Below are positions 55,438 to 64,000 of a stretch of DNA of 64,000 nucleotides, one piece after another. The notes below the pieces were generated by a model that was not told the origin of the DNA, did not search any database, and saw nothing but the letters and a program-made list of their open reading frames with translations. Source of the stretch: Viola odorata (lineage: Eukaryota; Streptophyta; Magnoliopsida; Malpighiales; Violaceae); contig OY829542.1 of assembly GCA_963691705.1 (NCBI GenBank), positions 55,841,002 to 55,905,001 of the forward strand, in the 5' to 3' direction. Numbering within the stretch: the first letter of the stretch is position 1; each line of letters starts with the position of its first letter. The translations under genes and the position numbers were made by a program.

Positions 55438-55800
55438 CTATTCATCAGCGTAAAGAGGAATATCCATGAGAGTGCGAGAAACATCCCCAAGCTCACTACG
55501 AATAAGCAAAAGACCTCGCAGACAGCTTTCAAGCAAGATCTTCTTATTCCGAAGCATGTTGATAGAGACCTCCATATGGAGAAGGGCGTTGCCAACGGTA
55601 GACACCACCTCTAAAGCTTTGAAATCCTCTCCCAAAGTCAACCCCTTTTTGGAAAGTAGCGGGTTCGCAATCTCCTCCAGACCACGGATCTCCTCCTCAG
55701 TAGTACGGATCATCTCCTGGATCGCAACGAAGTCGCGAAGAGAATTCCTCTTCACCTTGGAGATGAAAAACAAGAACTGTCCTAAGGTCTGCTCGTCCAT
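55438..55800 (-). CDS. W0 antisense ORF, predicted helical protein
   Basis: 120 aa from ATG at 55800 (MDEQTLGQFLFF), antisense to the element. It is rich in Leu, Glu and Arg with heptad-like spacing (IQEMIRTTEEEIRGLEEIANPLL), so it is likely helical. I recognise no domain. A TATA box (CTATAAAT) lies at 55882-55875, about 75 bp upstream, and AATAAA lies about 50 bp downstream. Extra ORFs, some antisense, are known between pol and the 3' LTR in Tat-clade elements, and their role is unclear. That it is open while W0 pol is full of stops is notable, but it is short. Confidence 0.55.
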   Translation of the reverse strand: MDEQTLGQFLFFISKVKRNSLRDFVAIQEMIRTTEEEIRGLEEIANPLLSKKGLTLGEDFKALEVVSTVGNALLHMEVSINMLRNKKILLESCLRGLLLIRSELGDVSRTLMDIPLYADE

Positions 55801-55874
55801 GATAGGCAAAAACAAGCAGAGAATAAAAGGAAGATAAGGGTAAAAGGTTGGTTCCGACCACCGAGTCACAGCCA

Positions 55875-55882
55875 ATTTATAG
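55875..55882 (-). promoter_or_regulatory. TATA box of the W0 antisense unit
   Basis: CTATAAAT on the minus strand within CTATAAATTGG. A start about 30 bp downstream would give a leader of roughly 45 nt before the ATG at 55800. Confidence 0.45.
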
Positions 55883-55920
55883 AAGGTCCGACAATTAATG
55901 GCACGGTTACAAAGGCACAT

Positions 55921-56305
55921 GAAAAGACGCGACCATTAATGAAGGCGCCGAGGGAATACGCAACCTTTCCATGAAAAGACGCGACCGGCAGGGAAAGCAA
56001 CACGAAGTAATTGCAGCCAACCTGCATTTATCGGAAAGGGTGCCAAACGCAGGAAACTGTCATAGGCTGAGTAAGAAACTAAAAGAAGTTATTCGTTATC
56101 GGGTAAAAACGCACAACGGTTATAAAGTGGCCATCGGAACAACAACATGGCTAGCGGCAATCCAAGAAACAATACAACTATGACAGCAAGGCCAATGGCA
56201 GCGGCACAGATACCACTCCAAAATCCCAGACAAACACCTCCCCCTTTTATTACAAAGCCATACGGCATCTACAAATAGAGAAACAAAACACACAGGAAAC
56301 AACAC
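55921..56305 (-). other. W0 3' region between antisense units
   Basis: No ORF is convincing. CATGAAAAGACGCGACC occurs twice, about 52 bp apart (near 55918 and 55970). At its right end, the 21-bp block (56254-56274) plus AATAAAA repeats the antisense 3' end seen at 55376-55417. Confidence 0.55.
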
Positions 56306-56410
56306 TTAAGCAAGAAAACCATCGCCATCTTCACCATCGTGGGGAGGCGAAGGGGGAATCTCCCTGATAGCATTGGCAGCCAAAGTCAACTTGGAGGAAG
56401 AATTCCTCAT
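56306..56410 (-). other. Possible second antisense ORF of W0
   Basis: 34 codons (MRNSSSKLTLAAN...) end in TAA at 56306, shortly before the duplicated 3' block and AATAAAA. An in-frame TAG lies 18 bp upstream of the ATG, and V interrupts the region at 56470, so it may be the end of a longer decayed ORF. Confidence 0.3.
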
Positions 56411-56470
56411 TCCTCCCAGGCAGCACTACAGCATAGCTCTTTGGCTCCTCAACGTGCTAAGAGCAGCGTA

Positions 56471-57118
56471 TGATACGATCCTAGTTAGGCCAAGATGCGC
56501 ATAAGTGACGATCTAGTTCTCTTGTAGGTTTGATGCGCGGAATTGATCGAAAATCCCCTTTTTGTTCTCCACGAAAGTTCTTGGCTGTCTTGAAAGGAAT
56601 CCACCCTTCGAGTTGATGGTTGTTGGCAAGAGTCCACTTGCCTAAGTACGCCCTAGTCGCACCCTAAAGAGAATCCACCCTTTAGCAAAAAGATTGAATC
56701 CACAATCTTCACAACGATCGAATCCACGAATCGCCAACACGCTTGCTCACGCTCCTTCCACACTTGACTCCACAAATGCCACGCTTTGCTCACGCCATGC
56801 TAGTTCACTAGCCCTAACCGAGTCCACGGCTAAGTACACAAGAACGGCTTGCTCCGGAGATCGAGAAAGTAAGAAGGTAGAATGATGGAATGGAGATTTG
56901 GTAAAGTGTTTAGGTGTAAATTCTGATCTGAATTTTATTAATAATAAGCAAGCCTTTAAATAGGCAAATTACAACTTCTAATTAAAATAGGAAAAGAACT
57001 AAATAGGCAAATTACAATACAAGTCTTACTAGAAATAGAACTACTAATACTATCTTAACTAGAACTTCTAATCTAAGATAAATACTAATTATAATTACAA
57101 TAATTACAATTATTATCA
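56471..57118 (-). repeat. V 3' LTR
   Basis: It begins TGATACGATCCTAG and ends ...ACAATTATTATCA in plus orientation. The same opening recurs at 58599, after the primer site, as the start of the other LTR. Confidence 0.75.
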
Positions 57119-57120
57119 CT

Positions 57121-58083
57121 CTAGAACTCCTTCGTAGAGTAGAACTTCATTCCTTGCGTTTCCAGACTGCGCACTGATTTCTTGACTCGACTTTCATTAT
57201 GATTCCCTCGTCCGATTGACCTGATTTTTGGACAGGATCTTCCTAACATCTTTAGGTATCTTGTATTTTTGGAATTAGTAAATTCGGAGTTCATCTTGAC
57301 CACCAAATCGTCTCTGGACTCTGACGCAGTCTTAGGCTCTTCTCGTGTCTCTTCATTAACACACCCTAGAGTTTGGTGCGACCCTTGAACCGTATCATTC
57401 CCTTCCCCTTGAAAGCGATTCGTCCTCGAATCGGAATTGATACTCTCCAAGGATAGATTATACCTCCATAGAATCTCCTCCTTATCCAATCCATAGGTTG
57501 CACAAATGGGCGCTATCATGATCTCATAATCATTCCTCAACGCCACGCTATGATCGAAACTTCCAATCGCTCGCCCTTCAATTTTATTCAAATAATTCCA
57601 AAAGGACAGCGATCCTTCCTTATTTCCTTGAGTAGTAATTTCCTTATTTCCTTGAGTAGTAATTGAGTACTCATCCAAGGAATCACACTCTCCAAGTAAC
57701 TCCTCAAACTCAAGCAAATCCGTTCTCATCAAGAGAAGACGCAACCATACTTTGTGTTCTACACTAGGCAATCGTCTTGGTTCATCATCTCTCTCCTTTG
57801 TGACATCAACATTCTGCTCTTCCTTTGGCGCCTCTGTTCCCAAGCCTTCTAGATTTATCAAGTCGACATGATCATCACCATCCTCTTGATTCTTGCTTGA
57901 AGGTCCGCTTGTTGTTTGCTCATAGTGTCGAATTGGCACACTATCGCGCCATTGATCGTTTAAGCCCTTGAAACGAATTTCAAATCTCTTCTGCTGCTCT
58001 TCCATGCTTTCCAACCTTGAGTCCAGGTTCCTCAAGGGTTCCAGCAGCTCCTTGTACCTTCCTCCCGAATTTCTTTCAGCCAT
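57121..58083 (-). CDS. V ORF, gag-position protein of unknown type
   Basis: 320 aa from ATG at 58083 (MAERNSGGRYKELLEPLRNL), with the stop two bases from the 3' LTR. The N-terminus is predicted coiled coil (LRNLDSRLESMEEQQKRFEIRFKGL), like the start of some chromovirus gag proteins. The remainder is charged, and I see neither a clear gag core nor a CCHC knuckle. A 24-bp direct repeat (about 57628-57675) doubles the octapeptide ITTQGNKE. The function is unknown, and it may serve packaging by proteins of another element. Confidence 0.6.
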   Translation of the reverse strand: MAERNSGGRYKELLEPLRNLDSRLESMEEQQKRFEIRFKGLNDQWRDSVPIRHYEQTTSGPSSKNQEDGDDHVDLINLEGLGTEAPKEEQNVDVTKERDDEPRRLPSVEHKVWLRLLLMRTDLLEFEELLGECDSLDEYSITTQGNKEITTQGNKEGSLSFWNYLNKIEGRAIGSFDHSVALRNDYEIMIAPICATYGLDKEEILWRYNLSLESINSDSRTNRFQGEGNDTVQGSHQTLGCVNEETREEPKTASESRDDLVVKMNSEFTNSKNTRYLKMLGRSCPKIRSIGRGNHNESRVKKSVRSLETQGMKFYSTKEF

Positions 58084-58583
58084 ATCAATCACCTAATCAA
58101 ACTTAACACAAGAGTGCAAAATCTGTTTTCGGTGAACACAGTTTAGTAAAACAAGCACAGCTTTTGGCTCCGATGTCCGAATCACCTGATTCTTCTTGAT
58201 TTGGACTACTAACAGATAGACCTTTCTAACGAACTAAAAATCACAGAAATCGGACTCCAATAGGTATTTATTGAAATACTATTTCGACACTGACACTTTG
58301 GTGGACTGTTTTTGGTGACTCTTTTGTGTGACTCTTTTTATGGACTATTTTTGTGACTTATATAAATAAATAAAAGAGATAAACAGACTCAACACAAACA
58401 GACTTGGTTTAGAACTCCTAAACCGACTCAACAAAAGACTCGACTTTGATTTAGAACTTCTAAATCGACAAAGACTCAAAACATAAAATTCAAAGACACT
58501 TTTTAATTTTGTGATTTTTTTGACTCAAAAACAAAAACGAAAAGATAGTTTGGGATTTTCTTACCAAACCTAGAACTCCCTTG
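58084..58583 (-). other. V leader
   Basis: AT-rich 500 bp with repeated GTGACTCTTTT-like and GACTCAACA-like words, and no ORF. It lies between primer site and ORF and may hold packaging signals. Confidence 0.5.
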
Positions 58584-58596
58584 AGCTCCGCTACCA
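58584..58596 (-). other. V primer binding site
   Basis: TGGTAGCGGAGCT on the minus strand lies two bases after the LTR. It shares the same 12-base variant of the initiator-Met site as G1 (25223-25212). Confidence 0.65.
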
Positions 58597-58617
58597 ACTG
58601 ATACGATCCTAGCTAGG

Positions 58618-60340
58618 TGATAGCACGTTTTTAGGCATGATGTTCCCTCCATTTTCTCCCCATTTAAGGCATGATTCTGCTAATTTACCCTTGATTTCAT
58701 GACTATTGCAGATTTAGGCCTAAAAATGGAGTTTATGCCAAAACATGCGTTTTTGGTGCATTTTGAGCGAATTCGAGCTTCAAGACCCAGAGTCGAGGTC
58801 CCGAGCCCAGAGCAGCGTTCAAGGTCCCGAGTCGGATTCCCAGTTCGGGACCCCGAAGGGCAAAGGATGTCATTTCCACGTGTCATCCCACCTAAAACGC
58901 CCATGTGACTCCTCTGACACTGTTCCTGCGCTCTGCACTGATTACCAAACACCCACCGAACTGACCAGTTCAGCCTCGAGCTCAGTCCAGACCTGCCAAA
59001 GCTGGAAAATCAGACAGCTTTATGCTTTCTCAGCTTTGTGCTTTTAGGAACATAGATCCATATTTTTAGGCTTTCAATTAATGCATTTTGTCCCTAGTTT
59101 TAGGCTGAGGATATTTTGTGCTTAAGGCTCTGCTATATAAAGGGCATCTAGGATTAGTTTAGATCATCTCTTCCTAGCTTTTAATCACTTAGCATAATTT
59201 AGAAGTAGCTTAGACCTCTCTCTAGTTTCTCTCTCTAGCCATTGTTAGCTTCTTCAACATTGCTGCCGAGCTATAAACGGAATTTTAGTAACAAGTTTTC
59301 TTCCCTTCATCTATTTATTTACTTGTTATGCTTTCTTTAATCGTTATTTGTTTATCTTTAAGTATGAGTAGCTAAATTTCTAGTTCTTGGCAAGGCTGAT
59401 TCAAGGGTTGCAAGGGCAGATTCGAGGCCTTAATGTGCTTAATATATTCTTGATGCTGTATTTAACTATTCATCGATTTAATTACATCTTTGCATGATTT
59501 AATTTAAGGTCTGATCAACTGAGAATTATTTTGTGTAAATGCTGCCATTCATGTGATGAATACGAAAGGAAAATCGCATGAGTAAGTAGGCATCTATTTA
59601 GTCTTGACTGTGTCAAAGTGGTCTTGAATAGATAGGTTGGGTAGTTGATTAGGGCTGGGTCACGAGCCTGACAAACTGAGGGACTTTAGCTCTAGATCTG
59701 TCTTTTCTTAGCTTCATGGGCAGTTTGAATATGGCTCTCCCGCATTCGTGCCTGGAGGGATGGCAAACTGTCAAGACTACCTCATATGTGGAAACGGGGG
59801 GTAGTTTCTCTTAAGAGAAAAGTAGGGGATATCCGAGGAATCTGGTCCCCATGTCATTTCTATGACATCTCGAATGGAATACCCTTGAGCTGATGACGAT
59901 CTGGTCCCGAATGCAACCCAGAATGCCTTTGCCAAGAACACTTTCTCCATCTGATTATTCGTGCTTGTTTCACTCTTGATCTATTTCATGCCTGCGTTGA
60001 TACTTCTGCATCTGTTTCTGATTTGTTTTATTATTTCTGGAATTATTTGCTTACTTGCTTTATTTTATCATTCGAGACTCCCGAATTGACACCTCGGGAC
60101 CCCGAATACTGCTTTCCTAGATAAAAATTGTTAGCTCCCGAAACCTGCCTTGGCCAACTCGTTTGGCCAAGTAAAACCCCCCCTAACAGTTACCTTTCGT
60201 GCATTTCACCCCCGAATACACTCAAGACCTTAGATCAGTCTCTCACAATCCCTGTGTTCGACCCTGACTACCACTGTACACTTTATCTCTTGTGCGCACA
60301 CATTTTCAGGCACTATAAATCTGTATTTGACTGACGATCA
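58618..60340 (+). repeat. Z 5' LTR
   Basis: 1,723 bp. A TATA box (CTATATAAAG) lies at 59132-59141. A block near 59735-59840 matches, in sense orientation, the conserved block of the X and solo LTRs. Confidence 0.85.
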
Positions 60341-60343
60341 AAT

Positions 60344-60361
60344 TGGCGCCGCTGCCGGGGA
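60344..60361 (+). other. Z primer binding site (tRNA-Asp)
   Basis: TGGCGCCGCTGCCGGGGA has one base different from the tRNA-Asp complement and lies three bases after the LTR. Confidence 0.85.
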
Positions 60362-60394
60362 TTGTTTCAAGACTGATTTATTTTTCTTGTTTGT

Positions 60395-61621
60395 ATGACC
60401 AGGAGATCTGCACCCGAATTACTGCCCCTTGATCACGAGCTTGGACGAACCGAAAGAGGACTTCGACGACTAGCACAAGGAGACTCCAACCCTTGTGTTC
60501 GGGACCTCGAACGTCTTTTTAACCTGGAGGGTAGTCCAGACCCCGAAAACCTACCCCCGGTCTACCCAGAAAGACCTGATATGGATAATCCCGGTCCCGA
60601 AGGGAATGCTGTTAACCTGCACCCCCCACCAATCCAGACCATCGATGATTTCAATGCCGCTCCCGAAGCCCCAACCAGTTGCATTGTCTGGCCAGCAGTC
60701 CCGAATGACTGGGAACTCAAGTCTGCAACCATGCATCATCTGCCACTCTTTCGAGGGCTGGCCAAGGAGAATCCACACCGCCACCTACAGCAGCTACACT
60801 CCATTTGCGACGCCATGAAGCCTCACAACGTTTCGGTTGAGCATGCCAAGCTTCGTGCCTTTATGTGGTCCCTCAAGGACGACGCTCTTGACTGGTTTTA
60901 TGATTTGCAGCCGCAATCTATCAATTCATGGGCCGAGATGTCTAAGGCTTTCACGGATAAATACTACCCCGTGTCCATAGCAATGGTGACCCGAAAGCAG
61001 CTTGTATCCATCCTCCAAAAGGATTCGGAAGACCTTGAGCAATACTATGAGCGGTTTAAGAAGATGCAAGCCCTATGCCCCTCGCATAATCTGTCCGAAC
61101 ATGCCCTCATGCAGTATTTCTGTGAAGGACTCAACGGTCGGGACAAGGCCTTGTTGAATGCTGCCGCTAATGGATCCATCACTAGACTCACTCCAACTGC
61201 TGCCAAGGCCACTATCGAACTCATGGCCAAGAACAACCTCCAGCTCAACAACTCCACTAGCGTTCAAGACGCCCGTTCAGCCGCTATGGAGAATCAACTT
61301 GTAGCCATCACGGGCATGTTGCAAAACATGGCTTCCGGACAGCCAGTCCAGGTCAAGGCCTGCCAGATTTGTCAATTTTCAGACCACCCAACGGATGCTT
61401 GCCCATTCATCCCCGATGAGATTCCAGTCAATGCAGCTGGCGGATTCAATGCCCCATATGGCCAACACCACAATCAAGGGTGGAAGCAACCTAACTATGG
61501 ATGGAACAACAACCAGCAGGCCGGACCTAGCCATCAGTATGGACAAAATCCATACGGAAATCACCCCCCTCCTTTCAACATGCAAGCCTTCAAGCCCAGG
61601 CCCAATTTTCAGAATTACTAG
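60395..61621 (+). CDS. Z gag, ending at an in-frame TAG
   Basis: 408 aa from ATG at 60395 (MTRRSAPELLPLDHELGRTERGLRR). It has the Athila-type gag core (LRAFMWSLKDDALDWFYDLQ ... TDKYYPVSIAMVTRKQLVSILQ) and a CCHC knuckle CQICQFSDHPTDAC at residues 323-336, followed by an Asn/Gln/Pro-rich tail. The TAG at 61619-61621 is followed in the same frame by more linker and protease, so it is probably a nonsense change (for instance from CAG) in a longer gag-pro-pol frame rather than the natural end. Confidence 0.88.
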   Translation: MTRRSAPELLPLDHELGRTERGLRRLAQGDSNPCVRDLERLFNLEGSPDPENLPPVYPERPDMDNPGPEGNAVNLHPPPIQTIDDFNAAPEAPTSCIVWPAVPNDWELKSATMHHLPLFRGLAKENPHRHLQQLHSICDAMKPHNVSVEHAKLRAFMWSLKDDALDWFYDLQPQSINSWAEMSKAFTDKYYPVSIAMVTRKQLVSILQKDSEDLEQYYERFKKMQALCPSHNLSEHALMQYFCEGLNGRDKALLNAAANGSITRLTPTAAKATIELMAKNNLQLNNSTSVQDARSAAMENQLVAITGMLQNMASGQPVQVKACQICQFSDHPTDACPFIPDEIPVNAAGGFNAPYGQHHNQGWKQPNYGWNNNQQAGPSHQYGQNPYGNHPPPFNMQAFKPRPNFQNY

Positions 61622-64000
61622 TACCAGAGGCAGCCTCCCCCAGACCAGAATTTCACCATGCCACCGCCCTTGAATGAGGACCCCTCCCCCGATAAAAAGA
61701 AAATCGCAGAGCTGGAAAAACAGATTCGGACCCTCATGGCCGAAATGAAAGAAGTAAAAAATGGAGGGAGATTTCCAGGGCAGACAGAACCTAACCCAAA
61801 GCATGAAGCGTGTGCCATGAACCTCCGCAGTGGCCTCGAGATCCCTTCTCGTGTCCACCCAGGCCCCGAAGCCGATACTGCTCTTCCTGATCCCGAAGCC
61901 GACGATACTGCACCACTACCTCCCGAACAACCTACTGACCAGCCCAAGAAATCCCGATTTGGCGACGCAGCTCTGGACCATTTCTTCTCAAGTACAAAAT
62001 CTCGCTGTAAGCAGAAGAAGAAGCAGCCCATCGAGGAGGAAGAATTCTCTCGAGAATTCATAAACAAAGTCTTCGAGCCCCCATTCCCTCAGCGGTTGAT
62101 CAAAAAAAAGAAAGAGGAAGAAGATCGGGACATCTTTGAGATGTTTAGCAAGGTTGTCATCAATATTCCGTTCCTCAAGACCATCAAGAACATGCCCCGA
62201 TATGCCAAGTTTTTGAAGCAGCTGTGCACCAACAAGAACAAATTCACTGAGGTGAACAGAATCAGTGTGGGAGCTAATCTATCCGCCCACATCCAGCGAA
62301 AAATTCCACCCAAGTGCAAAGACCAGGGCATGTTCACGGTCCCGTGCAGGATCGGGACTATCGATATCGGGAAAGCAATGTGCGACCTGGGGGCTGGGAT
62401 TAATGTTATGCCTCTGACTATCTACGACAGCCTCGGACTCGGGCCCTTAAAGGAAACCACTCTGGTAATCCAACTTGCAGACCGTTCGGTAGTATATCCC
62501 AAAGGAATCATCACGGATGTTCTGGTCCAGATTGGTGAATTCTTATTCCCAGCAAATTTCTATGTTCTCTCCATGGAAAACCCCATGAACACCAAGTCTT
62601 CGGACCTACTCTTGGGACGTCCTTTCTTGGCTACTGCCCGCGCAAAGATTGACTGCTATGAAGCCTCGATATCCCTCGAGTTCGACGGGGAAATTATCCG
62701 TTTCAACATGCTAGACTCCATGAAGTACCCTCCCGAATTTTCCAGTGTCAATTTTGTTGATATAATAGATCCCCTTGTGGAGGAGGTTTCTGAACTGAAT
62801 TCCGTCGAGCCCTTGAAACTGATTCTTGACCGAAGTCTCACCCCCGAATCTCTGCAAGAGATGACAGCTTCCATTACGGTCCCATCTGAACTAGGTACAG
62901 TTGCGGCAGCCCTCGAAGAAAATTCTGCTCTGATGGTTGAACCCCCGAGCGATTCTCCCGAATGCGCAGATCATGTACGAGTTCCACCATCTCTGGAACA
63001 AGCCCCAGACCTCGAACTCAAAACACTGCCCTCACACTTGAAGTATGCATACCTCGGGGAGGAAGAGTCGCTTCCAGTCATAATTTCCAACAAGTTAGAA
63101 GCAGACCAAGAGACTGAGCTCGTGGACCTCCTCCAGAGTTTCAAGAAGGCTATCGGATGGACGATCGCCGACATCAAGGGACTGTCACCATCCTTATGCA
63201 CTCACCGCATACATCTTGAAGACGACTCCAAGACGGTGAGACAGCCTCAAAGGCGTTTGAACCCCCCCATGATGGAGGTGGTCAAGAAAGAGATCTTGAA
63301 GCTACTCGATGCCGGAGTTATCTATCCCATTTCTGACTCCCCATGGGTTAGCCCAGTTCAGGTGGTCCCGAAGAAAACTGGCATCACAATCATTCCCGGT
63401 CCCGAGGGTCAGCCAATCCCCTCCCGAATCCAGAATGGCTGGCGTGTCTGCATTGACTATCGACGCCTGAACGAAGCCACCCGAAAAGACCATTTCCCAC
63501 TTCCCTTCATAGATCAGATGCTGGAGCGACTTGCGGGCAAGACACATTATTGCTGCCTGGATGGGTATTCGGGATTCCACCAGATTCCAGTAGCCCTTGA
63601 AGACCAGGAGAAAACCACCTTCACGTGCCCCTTCGGGACCTTTGCTTACAGACGCATGCCCTTTGGGTTATGCAATGCCCCGGCCACATTCCAGAGGTGC
63701 ATGGTCAGCATCTTTTCAGAATTTGTAGAAGAATGCATCGAGGTATTCATGGATGACTTCACGGTCTATGGTAACTCCTTTTCCGAATGCCTCTTGAATT
63801 TAAAGAAAATTTTGCAAAGATGTATAGAAACAAACCTTGTTCTTAATTTCAAAAAATGTCATTTCATGGTTGATCAAGGACTAATCCTGGGCCACATCGT
63901 GTCCCGAAAGGGTATCGAAGTGGACAAGGCCAAAATTCAAGCTATCGAGACCTTGCCTTACCCCTCGAATATTCGAGACGTGCGCTCTTTTCTTGGACAT
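61622..64000 (+). CDS. Z protease and reverse transcriptase, running off the window
   Basis: Continuous with gag in the same frame after the TAG, with no stop to 64000 (793 codons). A coiled, Lys/Glu-rich linker (KKKIAELEKQIRTLMAEMKEV) precedes protease with CDLGAGINVM (around 62380-62409) and LLGRPFLATARAKID. RT follows with [24 protein letters not shown]-type fingers and the catalytic FMDDFTVYG near 63748-63774, ending in the region RDVRSFLGH. There is no ATG at its start, so it would depend on readthrough or is inactive. Confidence 0.88.

Larger units (their letters stand above)
56471..58617 (-). mobile_element. V: non-autonomous LTR element with a gag-position ORF
   Basis: The 3' LTR (56471-57118, 648 bp, TGATACGATC...ATTATCA) is followed by a 1.5-kb internal region, a primer site, and the first 19 bp of the 5' LTR (58599-58617) before Z interrupts. 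The internal region codes one ORF only, with no protease, RT or integrase. The 5-bp flank on the left is GCGTA; its partner is outside the window. Confidence 0.75.
17217..64000 (+). mobile_element. W0: Tat-like Ty3/gypsy retrotransposon, outermost host element, 3' end outside the window
   Basis: Its own sequence is in three blocks: 5' LTR left part 17217-17596; LTR right part, primer site, gag-pol and antisense region 48638-56470; and presumably more beyond V and Z. The 5' LTR runs TGATAAT...ATTATCA once G1 is removed. Pol order is PR-RT-RH-INT, with a second RNase H-like segment before integrase, a Tat-clade trait. Tandem repeats and an antisense ORF follow pol. Gag-pol is full of stops and frameshifts. 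No 3' LTR is seen before 64000. Confidence 0.75.
58618..64000 (+). mobile_element. Z: Athila-like Ty3/gypsy retrotransposon, 3' end outside the window
   Basis: The 5' LTR (58618-60340) runs TGATAGCACG...GACGATCA, the same termini as X on its own strand. A tRNA-Asp primer site, gag and pro-pol follow. It is inserted 19 bp into the 5' LTR of V. The left flank is CTAGG. The coding frame is open to the window end except for one TAG. Confidence 0.9.

Overview
The window is nuclear DNA of a flowering plant, almost certainly a eudicot. The evidence is one intact class II KNOX homeobox gene with five exons and GT-AG introns, surrounded by plant-type LINE, LTR, hAT, Stowaway-like and Tourist-like elements. 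I cannot name the species. I see no rRNA gene, functional tRNA gene or CRISPR array.

Left third (1-17216). Bases 341-6721 are an L1-type LINE on the minus strand, flanked by a perfect 14-bp target-site duplication (TSD). Its ORF1 is open, and its ORF2 has one frameshift in the endonuclease start. Its 5' end faces, head to head, a KNAT7-type gene (coding exons between 7627 and 13329, plus strand, 309 aa). The 3.9-kb second intron of that gene carries a Stowaway-like MITE, a Tourist-like MITE with TAA duplications and a possible LINE tail. Downstream lie a minisatellite with a 113-bp higher-order period, AT-rich spacer and a 620-bp foldback.

Right two thirds (17217-64000). This is a Russian-doll stack of LTR retrotransposons. 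I use local names. W0 is a Tat-like Ty3/gypsy element, plus strand, whose 3' end is outside the window. Its 5' LTR was split by G1 (17597-48637, minus strand, a chromovirus-like gypsy element with no gag). One G1 LTR was split by a 1.6-kb hAT-like element (17826-19443), and an Athila-like solo LTR (23744-24994) sits where the G1 gag should be. The other G1 LTR was split by X (25790-48259, minus strand, Athila-like). X was then split inside its third ORF by Y (30773-41051, minus strand, Athila-like). The 3' part of W0 carries V (from 56471, minus strand, non-autonomous with one gag-position ORF), and Z (from 58618, plus strand, Athila-like) is inserted in V's 5' LTR. By eye, LTR divergence is about 4-5% in a sampled part of G1, 2-3% in a sampled part of X, and one mismatch in 1656 bp for Y. 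This agrees with the order of nesting.

How the parts relate. Only KNAT7 looks like a functional host gene. Y is the freshest element: its gag-pro-pol frame is open except for one TGA between protease and reverse transcriptase. Z is open over its visible length except for one TAG. G1, X and W0 pol are decayed.

Most worth a second look: (1) a hairpin-plus-polypurine-tract module present twice in each of X and Y; (2) an antisense unit in W0 with its own TATA box, ORF and polyadenylation signal, the 3' end of which is duplicated; (3) an integrase tail in G1 that reads through the polypurine tract into the LTR. All calls come from reading the sequence without database searches.
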